From NCBI RefSeq assembly GCF_018866305.1, contig NZ_CP076456.1, forward strand, positions 1,674,001 through 1,738,000: a stretch of DNA of 64,000 nucleotides, read 5' to 3'. The position numbers were made by a program, and so were the translations under genes. The DNA is from Arthrobacter sunyaminii (GTDB lineage: Bacteria; Actinomycetota; Actinomycetes; Actinomycetales; Micrococcaceae). Each line of letters begins with the position of its first letter. Position 1 is the first letter of the stretch. The notes below the pieces were generated by a model that saw only the letters and a list, made by a program, of their open reading frames with translations, ran no database searches and was not told the origin of the DNA. Positions 26,057 to 35,372 of the stretch are shown here, piece by piece.

Positions 26057-27312
26057 GCTGACCCTTGCCCAGCCCGTACGGCGAATGTCTGCTCGGCCAA
26101 GGGGCGGGAATTGAAGTCATCCTCTGCCGCGTGACCCAGAAGCCGTTGCGCACGACGTGCGACATGGTGGCGAACGAAACGGCTGGCCGCTGCAAGATCT
26201 TCAAAAGAAGACCCCATGGGAGGCGAGTCGAGGTACTCCTGGTAGAACGCTGCTTGTACTTGCGCCGCATGCTTCAGGGAAAAGCGGTCCTGCACGGTAC
26301 GTAGACCGAAGGTTCCCAGACGGGTCCGCAGATCAGTATCGTCGAGGAGCGATGTGAGGATGGCTGCGAGGGCACGCTGGGAGTTGCTGCCGTCACCTCT
26401 GCCGTACCAGCCCTGCCACAGGAACTCTGGAAGACTGCTCGAATCGAGGAGCTTCCAGTACCCCTGTTCGCCCTGCACGATCAAAGGCTTTCCGAAGGCC
26501 ATTGCCCGCAGTGCCGATCCGCCCATACCGAGAGCTACATCAGCAATTGAGTAGGCGGGTCGCGGATCCTCAAGCGCACCTGTAAGAACCACGGAGTTGC
26601 AGCCGGTCACACGATTGATCCGTTTCGCGTGCTGGGCCACCTCCTGCACAGCCGGTCCATCACCGACAATCACGAGTTGGATCGGCCGTTGACCTGCAAG
26701 GATCGCGATGGCGTCCATCGCCGTCAGAATTCCTTCGAGCTTGAGCTGGTGGGCCAACCGGGATACCAACACAATCGTCGACGATTTCGTATCAATCGCC
26801 CACCTGTCACGGAACTGTCGGGAACCAAAATCAACTCCTGGGCGATTGGATTCCAGGTCGACCGGCGGCTCAATCAGCCCTACATGCGATCTGCCGAAAG
26901 TTCGTTCAGTGGCCGCAATTTGTTCGGTACCCACCAGTAGGGGCATATGTCTGGGGATGAAGGGAGCTACAGCCATCGAAAGCACTGTTGCAATTGCCCG
27001 GGTTTGCGGTCTCAGACGGGACGCCGCCATACATTCGAGCGCTGGAGGCCATTCATACCCGTGGACTACATTGATCTGCCGTCGGTCGATAAGCTCCAGC
27101 AGAGCGCGAATAATTCGTGGTGAAGGTCTGCGGCCAGGAGCCGGAGCGACGACTACCTCCAAACCGAGTTCGTCAGCCCGGCGGAACAGGGGCCCGTGCT
27201 GGGCGAAGAGCACTGTTTCGTGGCCCAGTTCCTGAACGGCCGCAGCGAGCTCTAGGGCATTGAGCTGGCTGCCACCCAAGGACATGCTGTGCGGGTACAC
27301 AAGGACTTTCAT
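26053..27312 (-). CDS. GT4 glycosyltransferase, paralogue of the one at 29931-31133
   Basis: A 419-residue GT-B enzyme: VYPHSMSLGGSQLNALELA (N-terminal nucleotide-binding loop), VVHGYEWPPALE, VGTEQIA, then the donor half with VLVSRLAHQLKLEGIL and VGDGPAVQEV. In place of the usual E(x7)E donor motif it has GMGGSALRAMAFGKPLIVQG, so the first Glu is replaced by Gly/Ser. The same change occurs in its paralogue in this cluster (GMGSSAIKGLAFGKPLIIQG). It extends about 20 residues beyond the paralogue at the C-terminus. Confidence 0.88.
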   Translation of the reverse strand: MKVLVYPHSMSLGGSQLNALELAAAVQELGHETVLFAQHGPLFRRADELGLEVVVAPAPGRRPSPRIIRALLELIDRRQINVVHGYEWPPALECMAASRLRPQTRAIATVLSMAVAPFIPRHMPLLVGTEQIAATERTFGRSHVGLIEPPVDLESNRPGVDFGSRQFRDRWAIDTKSSTIVLVSRLAHQLKLEGILTAMDAIAILAGQRPIQLVIVGDGPAVQEVAQHAKRINRVTGCNSVVLTGALEDPRPAYSIADVALGMGGSALRAMAFGKPLIVQGEQGYWKLLDSSSLPEFLWQGWYGRGDGSNSQRALAAILTSLLDDTDLRTRLGTFGLRTVQDRFSLKHAAQVQAAFYQEYLDSPPMGSSFEDLAAASRFVRHHVARRAQRLLGHAAEDDFNSRPLAEQTFAVRAGQGSA

Positions 27313-27317
27313 CGGCG

Positions 27318-28799
27318 CTAGTTTTCCTCACTTGTTTTGTATTGCACTTCGGAACGCCCCAGTTCTCGCAGCATCTGCAAGCCCTTTCGCTGCTGAAGGA
27401 GCAGCCCGGCGGAGACGATGACAACCATCAGACCGCCGGCACACAGGGCCGCCAGGGGCTGTATGCGGGTAGCCACCAGCGCTGTGGTCGCCGCCCACAC
27501 TCCAATGCCCACCAGCAGGGGCAGCCATGTTCGTGAAAATATGAGCCGAAGTGCGACACCTGTCCGCTTCAATCGCCACAGATACAGGGGCAACAGCACC
27601 CCTCCGGAGACCGCCGCCTGAGCTGCTGCCAAACCTGCCAGACCTGCTGAAGAAGCACCGGTTATGAGAGCGGGCACCAGAAAAATCAGGGAGGAGAATT
27701 GGATCCAGAAAACCGTGCCGGACATTCCCAGGATCACCAGATAGTCGTACACAAGCTCGTAAAAAACACGGCACGCGGCAGCGATAACGAGCCATGACAG
27801 CGCGGCTGCGGCCGGCACCCAAATGTCTCCGTAGATCAACTGGACCAGGGGGACCGCTGCAGCGGCTAGGAACACGACGAAAGGAACCGTGAGAGAGGTG
27901 AGAATACCCACAACCCAGGTAAGGGCCAAGCGCAACTGCTCTGGGTCGTGCTGCAGCTTGGCAAACATTGCTGGTGCAACCCGCCGCAAGGGTTGAGAGA
28001 AGAGGCTCATAGGCCAACTGGAGAGGTTGAATGCCAATACATAAAAGGCAAGAACGCTGGCGCCTAGAAGCGATCCTGCGGTTAGTTGATCGGCATATCC
28101 AACAAAGAAGACCACCACGCTCGTTGCGGCGAGAGGAACCCCGAATCGCAACAACGGAACGAGTTTGGTCCTATCCAACCCCAATCGGTACGGCACCGGA
28201 GAGGCCACGATGAACATCACCGCTGCAATCAACGAGCCAGCCAGCCTACCGATGGCCAGGGCCATAGCGCCCGCTCCGAGCAACGCCAACGCCACCGAAA
28301 TTCCCGCTCCCACCCAAACATTGGTTTGATCGATGATCATGCGGGTACGTTCTTGAAAGGTACGTTGCAGCAGCGCAGCGGGCGCCGCGACTGCACCATT
28401 GATGAGCACGCTCAGGATGAGTAGTTGTACTACCGGTGTTGCCTCCGGATCGCCCATCGCTTTGGAGAAGGCAGGCGCAAGAAAAAACGCTGAAGCACAG
28501 AAGAGGGTGCTACTAATTACAGAGATCGTCGTAACAGTGGGTGCTATCAATGCCGGGTCGCCCTGCCAGCGGACGATCGCGAGGCTGACACCAAGTTCGT
28601 TGAAGCTCAGGACGGCCAGGAGTGCCACCAGTGCCACGGCGAACGTCCCGAACGCGTCCGGTCCCAGCACCCGTGCAAGGAGGATGCCGATACCGAACGT
28701 GCCGCATCGTGAAACCAGGGTATTGAGCAGGCTCCACCCCATGGCCGTGGAGGCACCGCCGACAACAGTGCCCCTGCGGGGGATGACACGGGGCTTCAC
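27318..28799 (-). CDS. Wzx-type polysaccharide flippase
   Basis: A 493-residue MATE/MVF-like protein with about 12-14 transmembrane helices. It opens with VVGGASTAMGWSLLNTLVSRCGTFGIGILLARVLGPDAFG, the standard oligosaccharide-flippase beginning, and continues with LRFGVPLAATSVVVFFVGYADQL. It would move lipid-linked repeat units across the membrane for the Wzy-like polymerase encoded on the other arm. The GTG at 28799 gives the best N-terminus and leaves 7 bp to the aminotransferase stop. A TTG at 28835 (505 residues) would overlap that gene by 29 bp. Confidence 0.88.
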   Translation of the reverse strand: MKPRVIPRRGTVVGGASTAMGWSLLNTLVSRCGTFGIGILLARVLGPDAFGTFAVALVALLAVLSFNELGVSLAIVRWQGDPALIAPTVTTISVISSTLFCASAFFLAPAFSKAMGDPEATPVVQLLILSVLINGAVAAPAALLQRTFQERTRMIIDQTNVWVGAGISVALALLGAGAMALAIGRLAGSLIAAVMFIVASPVPYRLGLDRTKLVPLLRFGVPLAATSVVVFFVGYADQLTAGSLLGASVLAFYVLAFNLSSWPMSLFSQPLRRVAPAMFAKLQHDPEQLRLALTWVVGILTSLTVPFVVFLAAAAVPLVQLIYGDIWVPAAAALSWLVIAAACRVFYELVYDYLVILGMSGTVFWIQFSSLIFLVPALITGASSAGLAGLAAAQAAVSGGVLLPLYLWRLKRTGVALRLIFSRTWLPLLVGIGVWAATTALVATRIQPLAALCAGGLMVVIVSAGLLLQQRKGLQMLRELGRSEVQYKTSEEN

Positions 28800-28806
28800 T
28801 GCCGTC

Positions 28807-29934
28807 TCATCTAGTCGTGGCCAGAGCGGATACAAGCGCGTTCACTACGTAGTCCTGTTGCTCCCTGGTGATGTGGGGGTGCAGGGGCAGTGACAGCATC
28901 TGCTCCGCAGCCCTTTCCGTTTGCGGGAAGGAACCTCGAGCAAGGTTCATCCCGGTGTAGGCGCCGGTGAGATGCACAGGTATCGGATAATGAATGCCCG
29001 CGTGAACTCCTACCGCGTGGAGGTGCTTCAACACGCGGTCTCTGTTCGGGATACGGATGACATAGAGGTGCCAGACGTGAAAATTCCCTTCGTCCGCGGC
29101 GGGGAGGACGACGTCGGGCACGCCTGCCAGTGCCTGGGTGTAATAGGCCGCCGCATCTCTTCGTAGGGCGTTCCACCGGGCAAGCCGCCCCAGTTTTGCG
29201 TTGAGCACCACGGCTTGGATCGTGTCGAGGCGGGAGTTCATGCCAATGACGTCATGCTGATACTTTTGCCGGCTCCCATGGTTTGCCATCAGCCGCACCG
29301 TTTCCGCTACCGGCGCGTTGTTTGTGGTCACCGCGCCCGCATCCCCAGCTGCGCCGAGGTTCTTTCCCGGGTAGAAGCTGGTTCCCGACACTACGCCGAC
29401 GGCACCCGCGCCTTGGCCATGGCGGAGTGCTCCTTGCGCCTGCGCCGCGTCCTCGACCAGCGCCGCGTCCCACCGCGCGGCAATAGGTGCCAATAATTCC
29501 ATGGGAGCCATCTGCCCGAAGAGATGGACTGGGACGATCGCTTGAGTACGGGGTCCTGCTGCTGCCGCCACGTGTTCAGGGTCGACCAGCAAGTGCACGG
29601 GATCAACGTCAACCAGAACGGGAACTGCACCGATTCTAGATACTGCTTCAGCCGTGGCGATGAAGGTGTTGGCGGGAAGTATCACCTCACCTCCCGCGGT
29701 AACACCGGACGCTCGTAAGGCGAGTTCAAGCGCGTCGGTGCCGTTCGCTGCACCTATGCAGTAGGCGCTTCCCACCATCCGTGCGTAAGCCATCTCGAAC
29801 TCGGCAACCGCCCGGCCTCCGATGAATGTAGCTTCGGCGAAGACCTCCTTGAGCCCGAGTTGCACTTCCGCGTCCACTTCCGCATGCTGTGCAGCCAAGT
29901 CAACGAACGGAATCGGTGTCCCGAAAATCTTCAT
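28807..29934 (-). CDS. DegT/DnrJ/EryC1 sugar-nucleotide aminotransferase (WbpE/WlbC-like)
   Basis: A 375-residue PLP-dependent aminotransferase. IPFVDLAAQHAEVD at the start and YCIGAANGTDALELALRA (PLP phosphate region) are diagnostic. The internal aldimine lysine lies in SFYPGKNLGAAGDAGAVTT, and NSRLDTIQAVVL closes the active site. The sequence style (FVDLxxQ…) fits WbpE/WlbC, which aminate UDP-3-keto sugars. With the Gfo/Idh oxidoreductase and the acetyltransferase of the same locus it would make a 3-acetamido sugar. Assignment to that step is inference. Confidence 0.9.
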   Translation of the reverse strand: MKIFGTPIPFVDLAAQHAEVDAEVQLGLKEVFAEATFIGGRAVAEFEMAYARMVGSAYCIGAANGTDALELALRASGVTAGGEVILPANTFIATAEAVSRIGAVPVLVDVDPVHLLVDPEHVAAAAGPRTQAIVPVHLFGQMAPMELLAPIAARWDAALVEDAAQAQGALRHGQGAGAVGVVSGTSFYPGKNLGAAGDAGAVTTNNAPVAETVRLMANHGSRQKYQHDVIGMNSRLDTIQAVVLNAKLGRLARWNALRRDAAAYYTQALAGVPDVVLPAADEGNFHVWHLYVIRIPNRDRVLKHLHAVGVHAGIHYPIPVHLTGAYTGMNLARGSFPQTERAAEQMLSLPLHPHITREQQDYVVNALVSALATTR

Positions 29935-31133
29935 AGCGGGATCCCCGCCCGGCTCCAGCGTTCCTTATGCACGGCGTTGCGAGCCTGCATCGTGCGCTGA
30001 AATCGGATGACCTCCACCGCGCTGCGTGTCAGCGACGGTAGCGCGGCACCGCGTGTCAGGTGCTGCTGGGACGTCTCGCCGTAGATTGACGCCAACAGGT
30101 AACCAGCACGGTCGAGGCTGTACCGGTCCTGCACCAGACGCCGACTGAAGGTACCCAAGTCCCGGCGCCGCCCCGGGGAGGCCAGCACATCGAGTAATGC
30201 CTCCTTCAGGTCCCGAGCGCCCCTGCCGCCGTCTCCAAACCAGCCCGAGTGGATGAACTGCGGTGCACAATCGGGCGTCAGCAGCTTCCAGTAACCGGCG
30301 GCACCCTGAATGATTAAGGGCTTGCCGAAGGCCAGTCCCTTGATGGCTGAGCTACCCATACCGATGACGATGTCGCCTGCCTCGTACACCTGGGAAGGAT
30401 CCTTCTGAAAACCCAGCACCTGGATTACCATCCGGTGATGGCGGGCATTGACACGATTAGCGCGGCCTACTACCTGCTCATAACCTTCCCCGTCTCCCGC
30501 GATGAGCAACCGCAGGGAATGGTGCTGCGCTAACTGGTCTGTCATGGCGATGACTGCGAGTATCCCCTGAAGTTTTTCCAGCTCCGTGGTGAGCATGGAC
30601 ACAAGAGAAATGACGATCTCATCTGATTGCGCGCTCCATCGTCGGCGGGCAGCTGCTACGTCGGTGCTGCGGTTGTATTCCATATTCACTGGAGGCTCGA
30701 GCAAGTGAACGCTGCGCCGCCGCTTCTTCTCTCCCTCCGCCAGCGCCGCGGTGCCGACGGTGATGGGGAGATGCGTCGGCAGAAACTCTGGAACCTGCAT
30801 TGCCATGACCGACATCAGTACCGGAGTATTCCTCCACAGGGCAGCACCGAAGGCTGCCTCCATGGAGGGCGCCCACTCGTAAGCGTGTACTAGATCGATG
30901 CTGTGCCGCTTGACGAGGTTGCCCATCCGGGCGATCGTATTGGGCCTGAGGCCTTCACCACGGAAAGTGGGGATCCAGGTGAGACCGGCTGCTTCGACGC
31001 GCTCGGCCAACACGCCGTCCGGTGCGTACACCAGGACGTCATGACCGTGCTGTCCTACCGCCGATGCCAGGTCGACGGCGTTGAGGTGGCTGCCTCCCAT
31101 TGCTAGGTGCTGGGGGCAGACGAGGATTCTCAT
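29931..31133 (-). CDS. GT4 glycosyltransferase, paralogue of the one at 26053-27312
   Basis: A 400-residue GT-B protein. LVCPQHLAMGGSHLNAVDLA and LVHAYEWAPSMEAA align closely with the paralogue (MSLGGSQLNALELA, VVHGYEWPPALE). The donor half has VSMLTTELEKLQGIL, AGDGEGYEQV, and GMGSSAIKGLAFGKPLIIQG in place of the E(x7)E motif. GGGAGA ahead of ATG 31133 rejects a longer N-terminal extension. ATG overlaps the upstream acetyltransferase stop by 4 bp. Confidence 0.88.
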   Translation of the reverse strand: MRILVCPQHLAMGGSHLNAVDLASAVGQHGHDVLVYAPDGVLAERVEAAGLTWIPTFRGEGLRPNTIARMGNLVKRHSIDLVHAYEWAPSMEAAFGAALWRNTPVLMSVMAMQVPEFLPTHLPITVGTAALAEGEKKRRRSVHLLEPPVNMEYNRSTDVAAARRRWSAQSDEIVISLVSMLTTELEKLQGILAVIAMTDQLAQHHSLRLLIAGDGEGYEQVVGRANRVNARHHRMVIQVLGFQKDPSQVYEAGDIVIGMGSSAIKGLAFGKPLIIQGAAGYWKLLTPDCAPQFIHSGWFGDGGRGARDLKEALLDVLASPGRRRDLGTFSRRLVQDRYSLDRAGYLLASIYGETSQQHLTRGAALPSLTRSAVEVIRFQRTMQARNAVHKERWSRAGIPL

Positions 31134-31804
31134 GATTGCTCTCCCGCCGGTTGCAGCCTTGAGTTTGGTGAAACCACACCCAGTGGCCGTGCTGGGACTC
31201 CTACCCAGGTTTGGCCTGCGGGTAGATCCGAGAGAAGTGCCGCTCCCATGCCTAGAAACGCATCCGGCCCGACTCGGACACCCTGTCGGACAGCGGAATT
31301 CATTCCGAGGTATGCACCGGAACCAATGCTGACATTGCCGCCGAGGCTGGTTCCAGCAGCCAGCGTCGCAAAATCCTCGATGACGTCGTCGTGAGTGAAG
31401 GTCACGTTCGGCATAGCGACCACATGGCGTCCTACCGTCACAGAGCAGGTCAGGACGACGCCGGCTAGGAGGATACTTCCCGGTCCGATGGCACAATCCG
31501 GGTTGACCCGGATGGATGGGTCTATAACGGTTGCGAAACGTGTCTCCTCGATGCCTTGGTCTAGGAGCTTGGACACCGCCTGCCTCCGCGCCTGTCCGGA
31601 GCCGATGCAGACCAGGAGCTGAGCTTCGGGGTAGCTGTGAGCATCTGCGAGGCTGCCAAGGACCGGCGTTTCCCCGATAAGGGTGTGCCGTAACTGGTCC
31701 GCGTCATCAAGGATGCCCATGACGCGGTGGGAGCCGGTCACTTCCACAAGGGCGAGTACTTCCCGAGCTAGTCCGCTCGCCCCCAGTAGCAACAGTGGAG
31801 TCAT
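31130..31804 (-). CDS. NeuD/PglD-type sugar O/N-acetyltransferase
   Basis: A 224-residue protein with an N-terminal Rossmann-like PglD domain (LLLLGASGLAREVLALVE, VLGSLADAH, LLVCIGSGQARRQAV) and a C-terminal left-handed β-helix of hexapeptide repeats (VNPDCAIGPGSILLAGVVLTC, TFTHDDVIEDFATLAAG, GVRVGPDAFLGMGA). The catalytic His is in TFTHDD. The family acetylates amino sugars such as UDP-4-amino sugars or sialic acids with acetyl-CoA. It is coupled by ATGA to the DegT gene upstream, suggesting the two act in sequence (amination then acetylation). Confidence 0.9.
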   Translation of the reverse strand: MTPLLLLGASGLAREVLALVEVTGSHRVMGILDDADQLRHTLIGETPVLGSLADAHSYPEAQLLVCIGSGQARRQAVSKLLDQGIEETRFATVIDPSIRVNPDCAIGPGSILLAGVVLTCSVTVGRHVVAMPNVTFTHDDVIEDFATLAAGTSLGGNVSIGSGAYLGMNSAVRQGVRVGPDAFLGMGAALLSDLPAGQTWVGVPARPLGVVSPNSRLQPAGEQS

Positions 31805-32937
31805 GACGGAAGCCGGACGGCGGAGTGGATGCAGTCAATTACCCGTGCTTGTTCCGATTCGGTCATCATGTGGAACAACGGGAGGATGAGCGTGTTGTCG
31901 GTTAGACGGTCGGTGACGGGCAGACTGGCCTTGCTATCGCGGAACGCTGGTTGGCGGTGCGCGGCCATGATGCCACGCCGGGCGGAAATGCCTACCCTGG
32001 CCAGGCGTTCCAGGAGTTCATCCCTGTTGAGCGGGAACCGGGGAAGAAGTTCGACCCAAAAGGACTGGTAGTTGCCCAATCCCCACTCGGGGTCCCGCAC
32101 CGTGCGTAAACCCTCCAAGTCATCGAGCGCCTTAGTATAGGTAGCGGCAAGTTCCCGACGACGACGCAGGATGTCCGGAAGGCGGCTTAGCTGCACCAAA
32201 CCGATCGCTGCCTGCACATCCGTCATCCTGTAGTTGTAGCCGATCTCGCTGTAATACTCCGCCGGCGCGAGTGTGCTGGCATGACGCTCTGCCGCTGAGA
32301 TGGACATCGCGTGTTCACGTAACCGAGCTGCGCGGGTCGCCCACTCACGGCGCGAGGATGTGAGCATGCCACCTTCGCCTGTTGTGAGGATTTTGCGTGG
32401 ATGAAATGACCACACGGTCAGTTCCGCTCCGGCACCTACAGGCCGCCCGCGGTATGTAGATCCGACTCCACATGCAGCATCTTCGATGACGGTGATGCCC
32501 CGCGGGTCGCATAGGGCGCGAATCGGATCGAGATCTACCGGGACGCCTCCCTGATCGACAACGATCACCGCGCGGGTCTTGTCGGTGAGGACTGCCGCGA
32601 TGGAGGCGGCCGTGACGTTGCCGGTTTCCTGCTCGACGTCAGCAAAGACTGTTCGCGCTCCCACATAAACGGGGGCGTTCGCCGTTGCGATGAAGGAAAG
32701 TGACGGTACGACAACGTCATCGCCCTGACCGATCCCGGCCGTGGCCAAGGCTAGGTGCAGTGCTGTGGTGCAACTGGTTGTGGCAACGGCAGCGTCAGCC
32801 TGCATCGTCTCCATGAACGAGTTCTCGAATGCTGCAACCTTTGGTCCCTGTGCCAACCATCCGGACTGCAGGACCTCGGTAACGGCATCGACCTCCGCTT
32901 GCCCTAACCACGGCGTCATAACATTGATCCGGTTCAT
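31801..32937 (-). CDS. Second DegT-family aminotransferase (PglE-like)
   Basis: A 378-residue PLP enzyme. TSCTTALHLALATAGIG (phosphate-binding), VIEDAACGVGSTYRGRPVG, and VWSFHPRKILTTGEGGML with the PLP lysine are intact, and IGYNYRMTDVQAAIGLVQL is the family's dimer-contact segment. It is clearly different from the DegT protein at 28807 and resembles the PglE/Per group that makes 4-amino sugars. The ATG at 32937 overlaps the epimerase stop. No UDP-sugar 4,6-dehydratase is in the window to feed it, so the substrate must come from elsewhere or from a neighbouring activity. Confidence 0.9.
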   Translation of the reverse strand: MNRINVMTPWLGQAEVDAVTEVLQSGWLAQGPKVAAFENSFMETMQADAAVATTSCTTALHLALATAGIGQGDDVVVPSLSFIATANAPVYVGARTVFADVEQETGNVTAASIAAVLTDKTRAVIVVDQGGVPVDLDPIRALCDPRGITVIEDAACGVGSTYRGRPVGAGAELTVWSFHPRKILTTGEGGMLTSSRREWATRAARLREHAMSISAAERHASTLAPAEYYSEIGYNYRMTDVQAAIGLVQLSRLPDILRRRRELAATYTKALDDLEGLRTVRDPEWGLGNYQSFWVELLPRFPLNRDELLERLARVGISARRGIMAAHRQPAFRDSKASLPVTDRLTDNTLILPLFHMMTESEQARVIDCIHSAVRLPS

Positions 32938-33932
32938 GGAGCGTTCACCAGGTTCCTGCCGGCGGCGATTTCCTCCCGCAGAGGACGCCACCAATCGACC
33001 AAAGCAGTCAGGCCCTCCGTCAGACCGACCTGAGCCGCGAAACCGAGATCCTGACGGGCCGCCGTGGTATCGGCGAGGCGACGCGTCACCCCATTAACAG
33101 CACGATCCGCCCCGTGCTCCACCGATAGGCTCGATCCCATAACCGAAAGCAGGCACTTGGCCAACTCCAACAGACTGGTCTCGTTGCCGCTGGCGATGTT
33201 GTAAACGCCGTCCGGGCGATCGTTGGCAGCAGCGAGGAGGTTTGCGCGGGCAATATCGGTGGTGAAAACAAAGTCCATGGTCTGGCTTCCGCTCCCAAAA
33301 ATGAGGGGTGGAAGTCCGTCGTCAATCCGTTCCATCCACCGCACAAGGACTTCGGTGTACGCTCCATGAACATCCATCCGGGGCCCGTACACATTGAAGT
33401 ACCGCAGGATGCTGTAATCGAGTCCGTACATAGCGCGGAAGCTTCGCAGCATTCCTTCATTAAAGGACTTTGCTGCTCCATAGAAGGTGTCATTGTTATG
33501 GTGATGATGACGCTCCCCGGTGGGAAACTCGTCGGCAAGACCGTATACGGAGGCGCTCGAGGCGGCTACCACCTTTTCGACGCCATGTGCAGCAGCGGCT
33601 TCGAGTACATTGAACGTTCCGTTGACAAGGACCTCATTGGCGAGGCGCGGGTCTTCGGCGCACTGGGTGATTCTGATCGCTGCCTGATGGAAGACCACAT
33701 TCTTTCCCTCGGTCAGCGTATTGACCAGATCCTTGTCGCGGATGTCGCCTTCCACTAGGCGTGCACGATCCGAGGCAAGCGCTGCCGCGAGATTGCTCCG
33801 GCGTCCACGCACCAAATTGTCCAGGATATCCACCCGCTCGGCCCCAGCCGCCAGTAACTGGTCCACGATCGTTGAGCCGATCGTCCCGGCACCACCGGTT
33901 ACCAGCGCCCGAGCATCCTCGATACGCGTCAT
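32934..33932 (-). CDS. NAD-dependent sugar-nucleotide epimerase/dehydratase
   Basis: A 332-residue extended SDR. The NAD motif is VTGGAGTIGSTIVDQLL (TGGAGxIG), followed by DNLVRGRRSNL, VFHQAAIRITQCAEDP, ASSASVYG, and the catalytic YGAAK (YxxxK). RYFNVYGPRMD is standard for UDP-glucose/UDP-GlcNAc 4-epimerases. A short His-run (HHHH) stands before the catalytic Tyr. Probably a UDP-HexNAc 4-epimerase. Overlaps both neighbours by 4 bp. Confidence 0.9.
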   Translation of the reverse strand: MTRIEDARALVTGGAGTIGSTIVDQLLAAGAERVDILDNLVRGRRSNLAAALASDRARLVEGDIRDKDLVNTLTEGKNVVFHQAAIRITQCAEDPRLANEVLVNGTFNVLEAAAAHGVEKVVAASSASVYGLADEFPTGERHHHHNNDTFYGAAKSFNEGMLRSFRAMYGLDYSILRYFNVYGPRMDVHGAYTEVLVRWMERIDDGLPPLIFGSGSQTMDFVFTTDIARANLLAAANDRPDGVYNIASGNETSLLELAKCLLSVMGSSLSVEHGADRAVNGVTRRLADTTAARQDLGFAAQVGLTEGLTALVDWWRPLREEIAAGRNLVNAP

Positions 33933-35005
33933 AGCCGTCCCTTCAACAAGTGACTTGATGATTCCGGCCGCTCCATCCGGCCGAAGTTCCGAAGGCTGCG
34001 GCTAGCTGCTTCCAGCACTGAGAGGACCCGCAATCCCGCGCTGCCGTCCGTCAACGCCCTCCGTCGACCTCGTATTGCTGCGGCAAACTCTGTAACCATG
34101 TCAGCAAGCGCCTCCCGTTCAGGAAGCGCGGGAGACCAGGTATCGCCCAACCGGTACGACACTTGTGCTGCTGTACGCTGCGCGTCACCCGCCACGACAG
34201 CCCCCTCGTTCAGCCGGACTCCACGATCGTAAATACTCAACCGCTGCTGCGGGTTCAAGTCGTCCCATACCAGCGTCTTTTCCGACCCTCCAACCACCAC
34301 CTGCCTGGTTTTCGTCGGACTGAGCCAATTCACTTGAACATGAGCCATCACCCCATTGGGTAGCGGCATCATCAAGTGGCCGATGCAGGATTTGCCGGTT
34401 CCCAGCGGGTCAGCACCATGGGCAGACACCCTGACGGGATGGAGGCCGTCAGGCAGGATGAAGTCCAGAATTGATAGATCATGGGGAGCAAGATCCCAGA
34501 AGACATCGACGTCCGGCTGGACCAGACCCAGATTTATTCGGGTGCAATCGATGAAAAGAAGGTCGCCGAGGTGACCACCAATCACTAATTCGCGGATTTT
34601 GGCAACGGCGGGCGTGTAGCAGTAGGTGTGATCGGTCATTAGTACCAGCGAAGACAACGCGGCTTCATCCACCATCTGGCTCGCTTTGTCGAGGCTGTCC
34701 GCAAGTGGCTTCTCGACAAGGACGTGTTTGCCCATGCGGAGGGCCTCCATCGCGATCCCATGATGGGTTTGTGCTGGAGTGGCGACGGCTATTGCTTCAA
34801 TGTCACTCGCGAGTAGTGCGGGCAAGGACGTGATCGCCGCAACATTTCCCAGCGGTTCCGCGACGCGTTGCGCTCGTGCTAAATCCAGGTCACAGATAGC
34901 CGTCAATTGAAAGTCCGAACATGACTTGAAATTGCGGGCGAGGTTAGGGCCCCAATAACCTGCACCTACCACAGCGACCCTGATGGGCGCCGGGGCCGCG
35001 CTCAT
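33929..35005 (-). CDS. Gfo/Idh/MocA oxidoreductase (WbpB/WlbA-like)
   Basis: A 358-residue NAD(H)-dependent dehydrogenase. RVAVVGAGYWGPNLARNF is the Rossmann start, EAIAVATPAQTHHGIAMEALRMGKHVLVEKPLA contains the family's EKP lysine, and DLAPHDLSILDF holds the conserved His. WbpB/WlbA members oxidise UDP-GlcNAcA at C3, giving the 3-keto sugar for the aminotransferase. First gene of the leftward operon. The ATG at 35005 starts right before the Rossmann fold; a longer frame to 35128 has no family match. Confidence 0.88.
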   Translation of the reverse strand: MSAAPAPIRVAVVGAGYWGPNLARNFKSCSDFQLTAICDLDLARAQRVAEPLGNVAAITSLPALLASDIEAIAVATPAQTHHGIAMEALRMGKHVLVEKPLADSLDKASQMVDEAALSSLVLMTDHTYCYTPAVAKIRELVIGGHLGDLLFIDCTRINLGLVQPDVDVFWDLAPHDLSILDFILPDGLHPVRVSAHGADPLGTGKSCIGHLMMPLPNGVMAHVQVNWLSPTKTRQVVVGGSEKTLVWDDLNPQQRLSIYDRGVRLNEGAVVAGDAQRTAAQVSYRLGDTWSPALPEREALADMVTEFAAAIRGRRRALTDGSAGLRVLSVLEAASRSLRNFGRMERPESSSHLLKGRL

Positions 35006-35372
35006 CAGATGGGCCCTGACGCCAACGGAGCAACAGAGAGCCCCCCGGTCCGCCGGTATGGTCGGTCCTGATCCAGCACCGGCCCTGGTTTGCACATGCG
35101 CATGCCGACTCCTACCGTAGTGGCTCATCCAGTGCTTGCGGGGTCAGCCTAGAAACACGGGTGTCCGAAGGCACAAGTAGCGGGTACGGGCGAATCAGCT
35201 GATTTACCTGCTGCAGGGCCTCTACTGAACGGGGCGGCCCCGTCGTGAACGTGGCGCGGATCTCCCATAGGGCGTAGTGTTCCGGGTCATCGACAATCCT
35301 CACAACGACATTGCGCATGAAGCGTCCGAGGACATCGAAGCTACAGCGTCAATCGGTGAGGAATTGGATCTG
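35006..35372. promoter_or_regulatory. Divergent promoter region between the two polysaccharide transcripts
   Basis: This 367-bp region separates the leftward operon from the rightward acetyltransferase and must hold both promoters; I cannot assign boxes confidently. A minus-strand open frame at 35112-35318 (68 codons, beginning MRNVVVRIVDDPEHYALW) has protein-like composition but no recognised family or clear ribosome-binding site. It could be a small gene or the relic of one. Confidence 0.4.
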
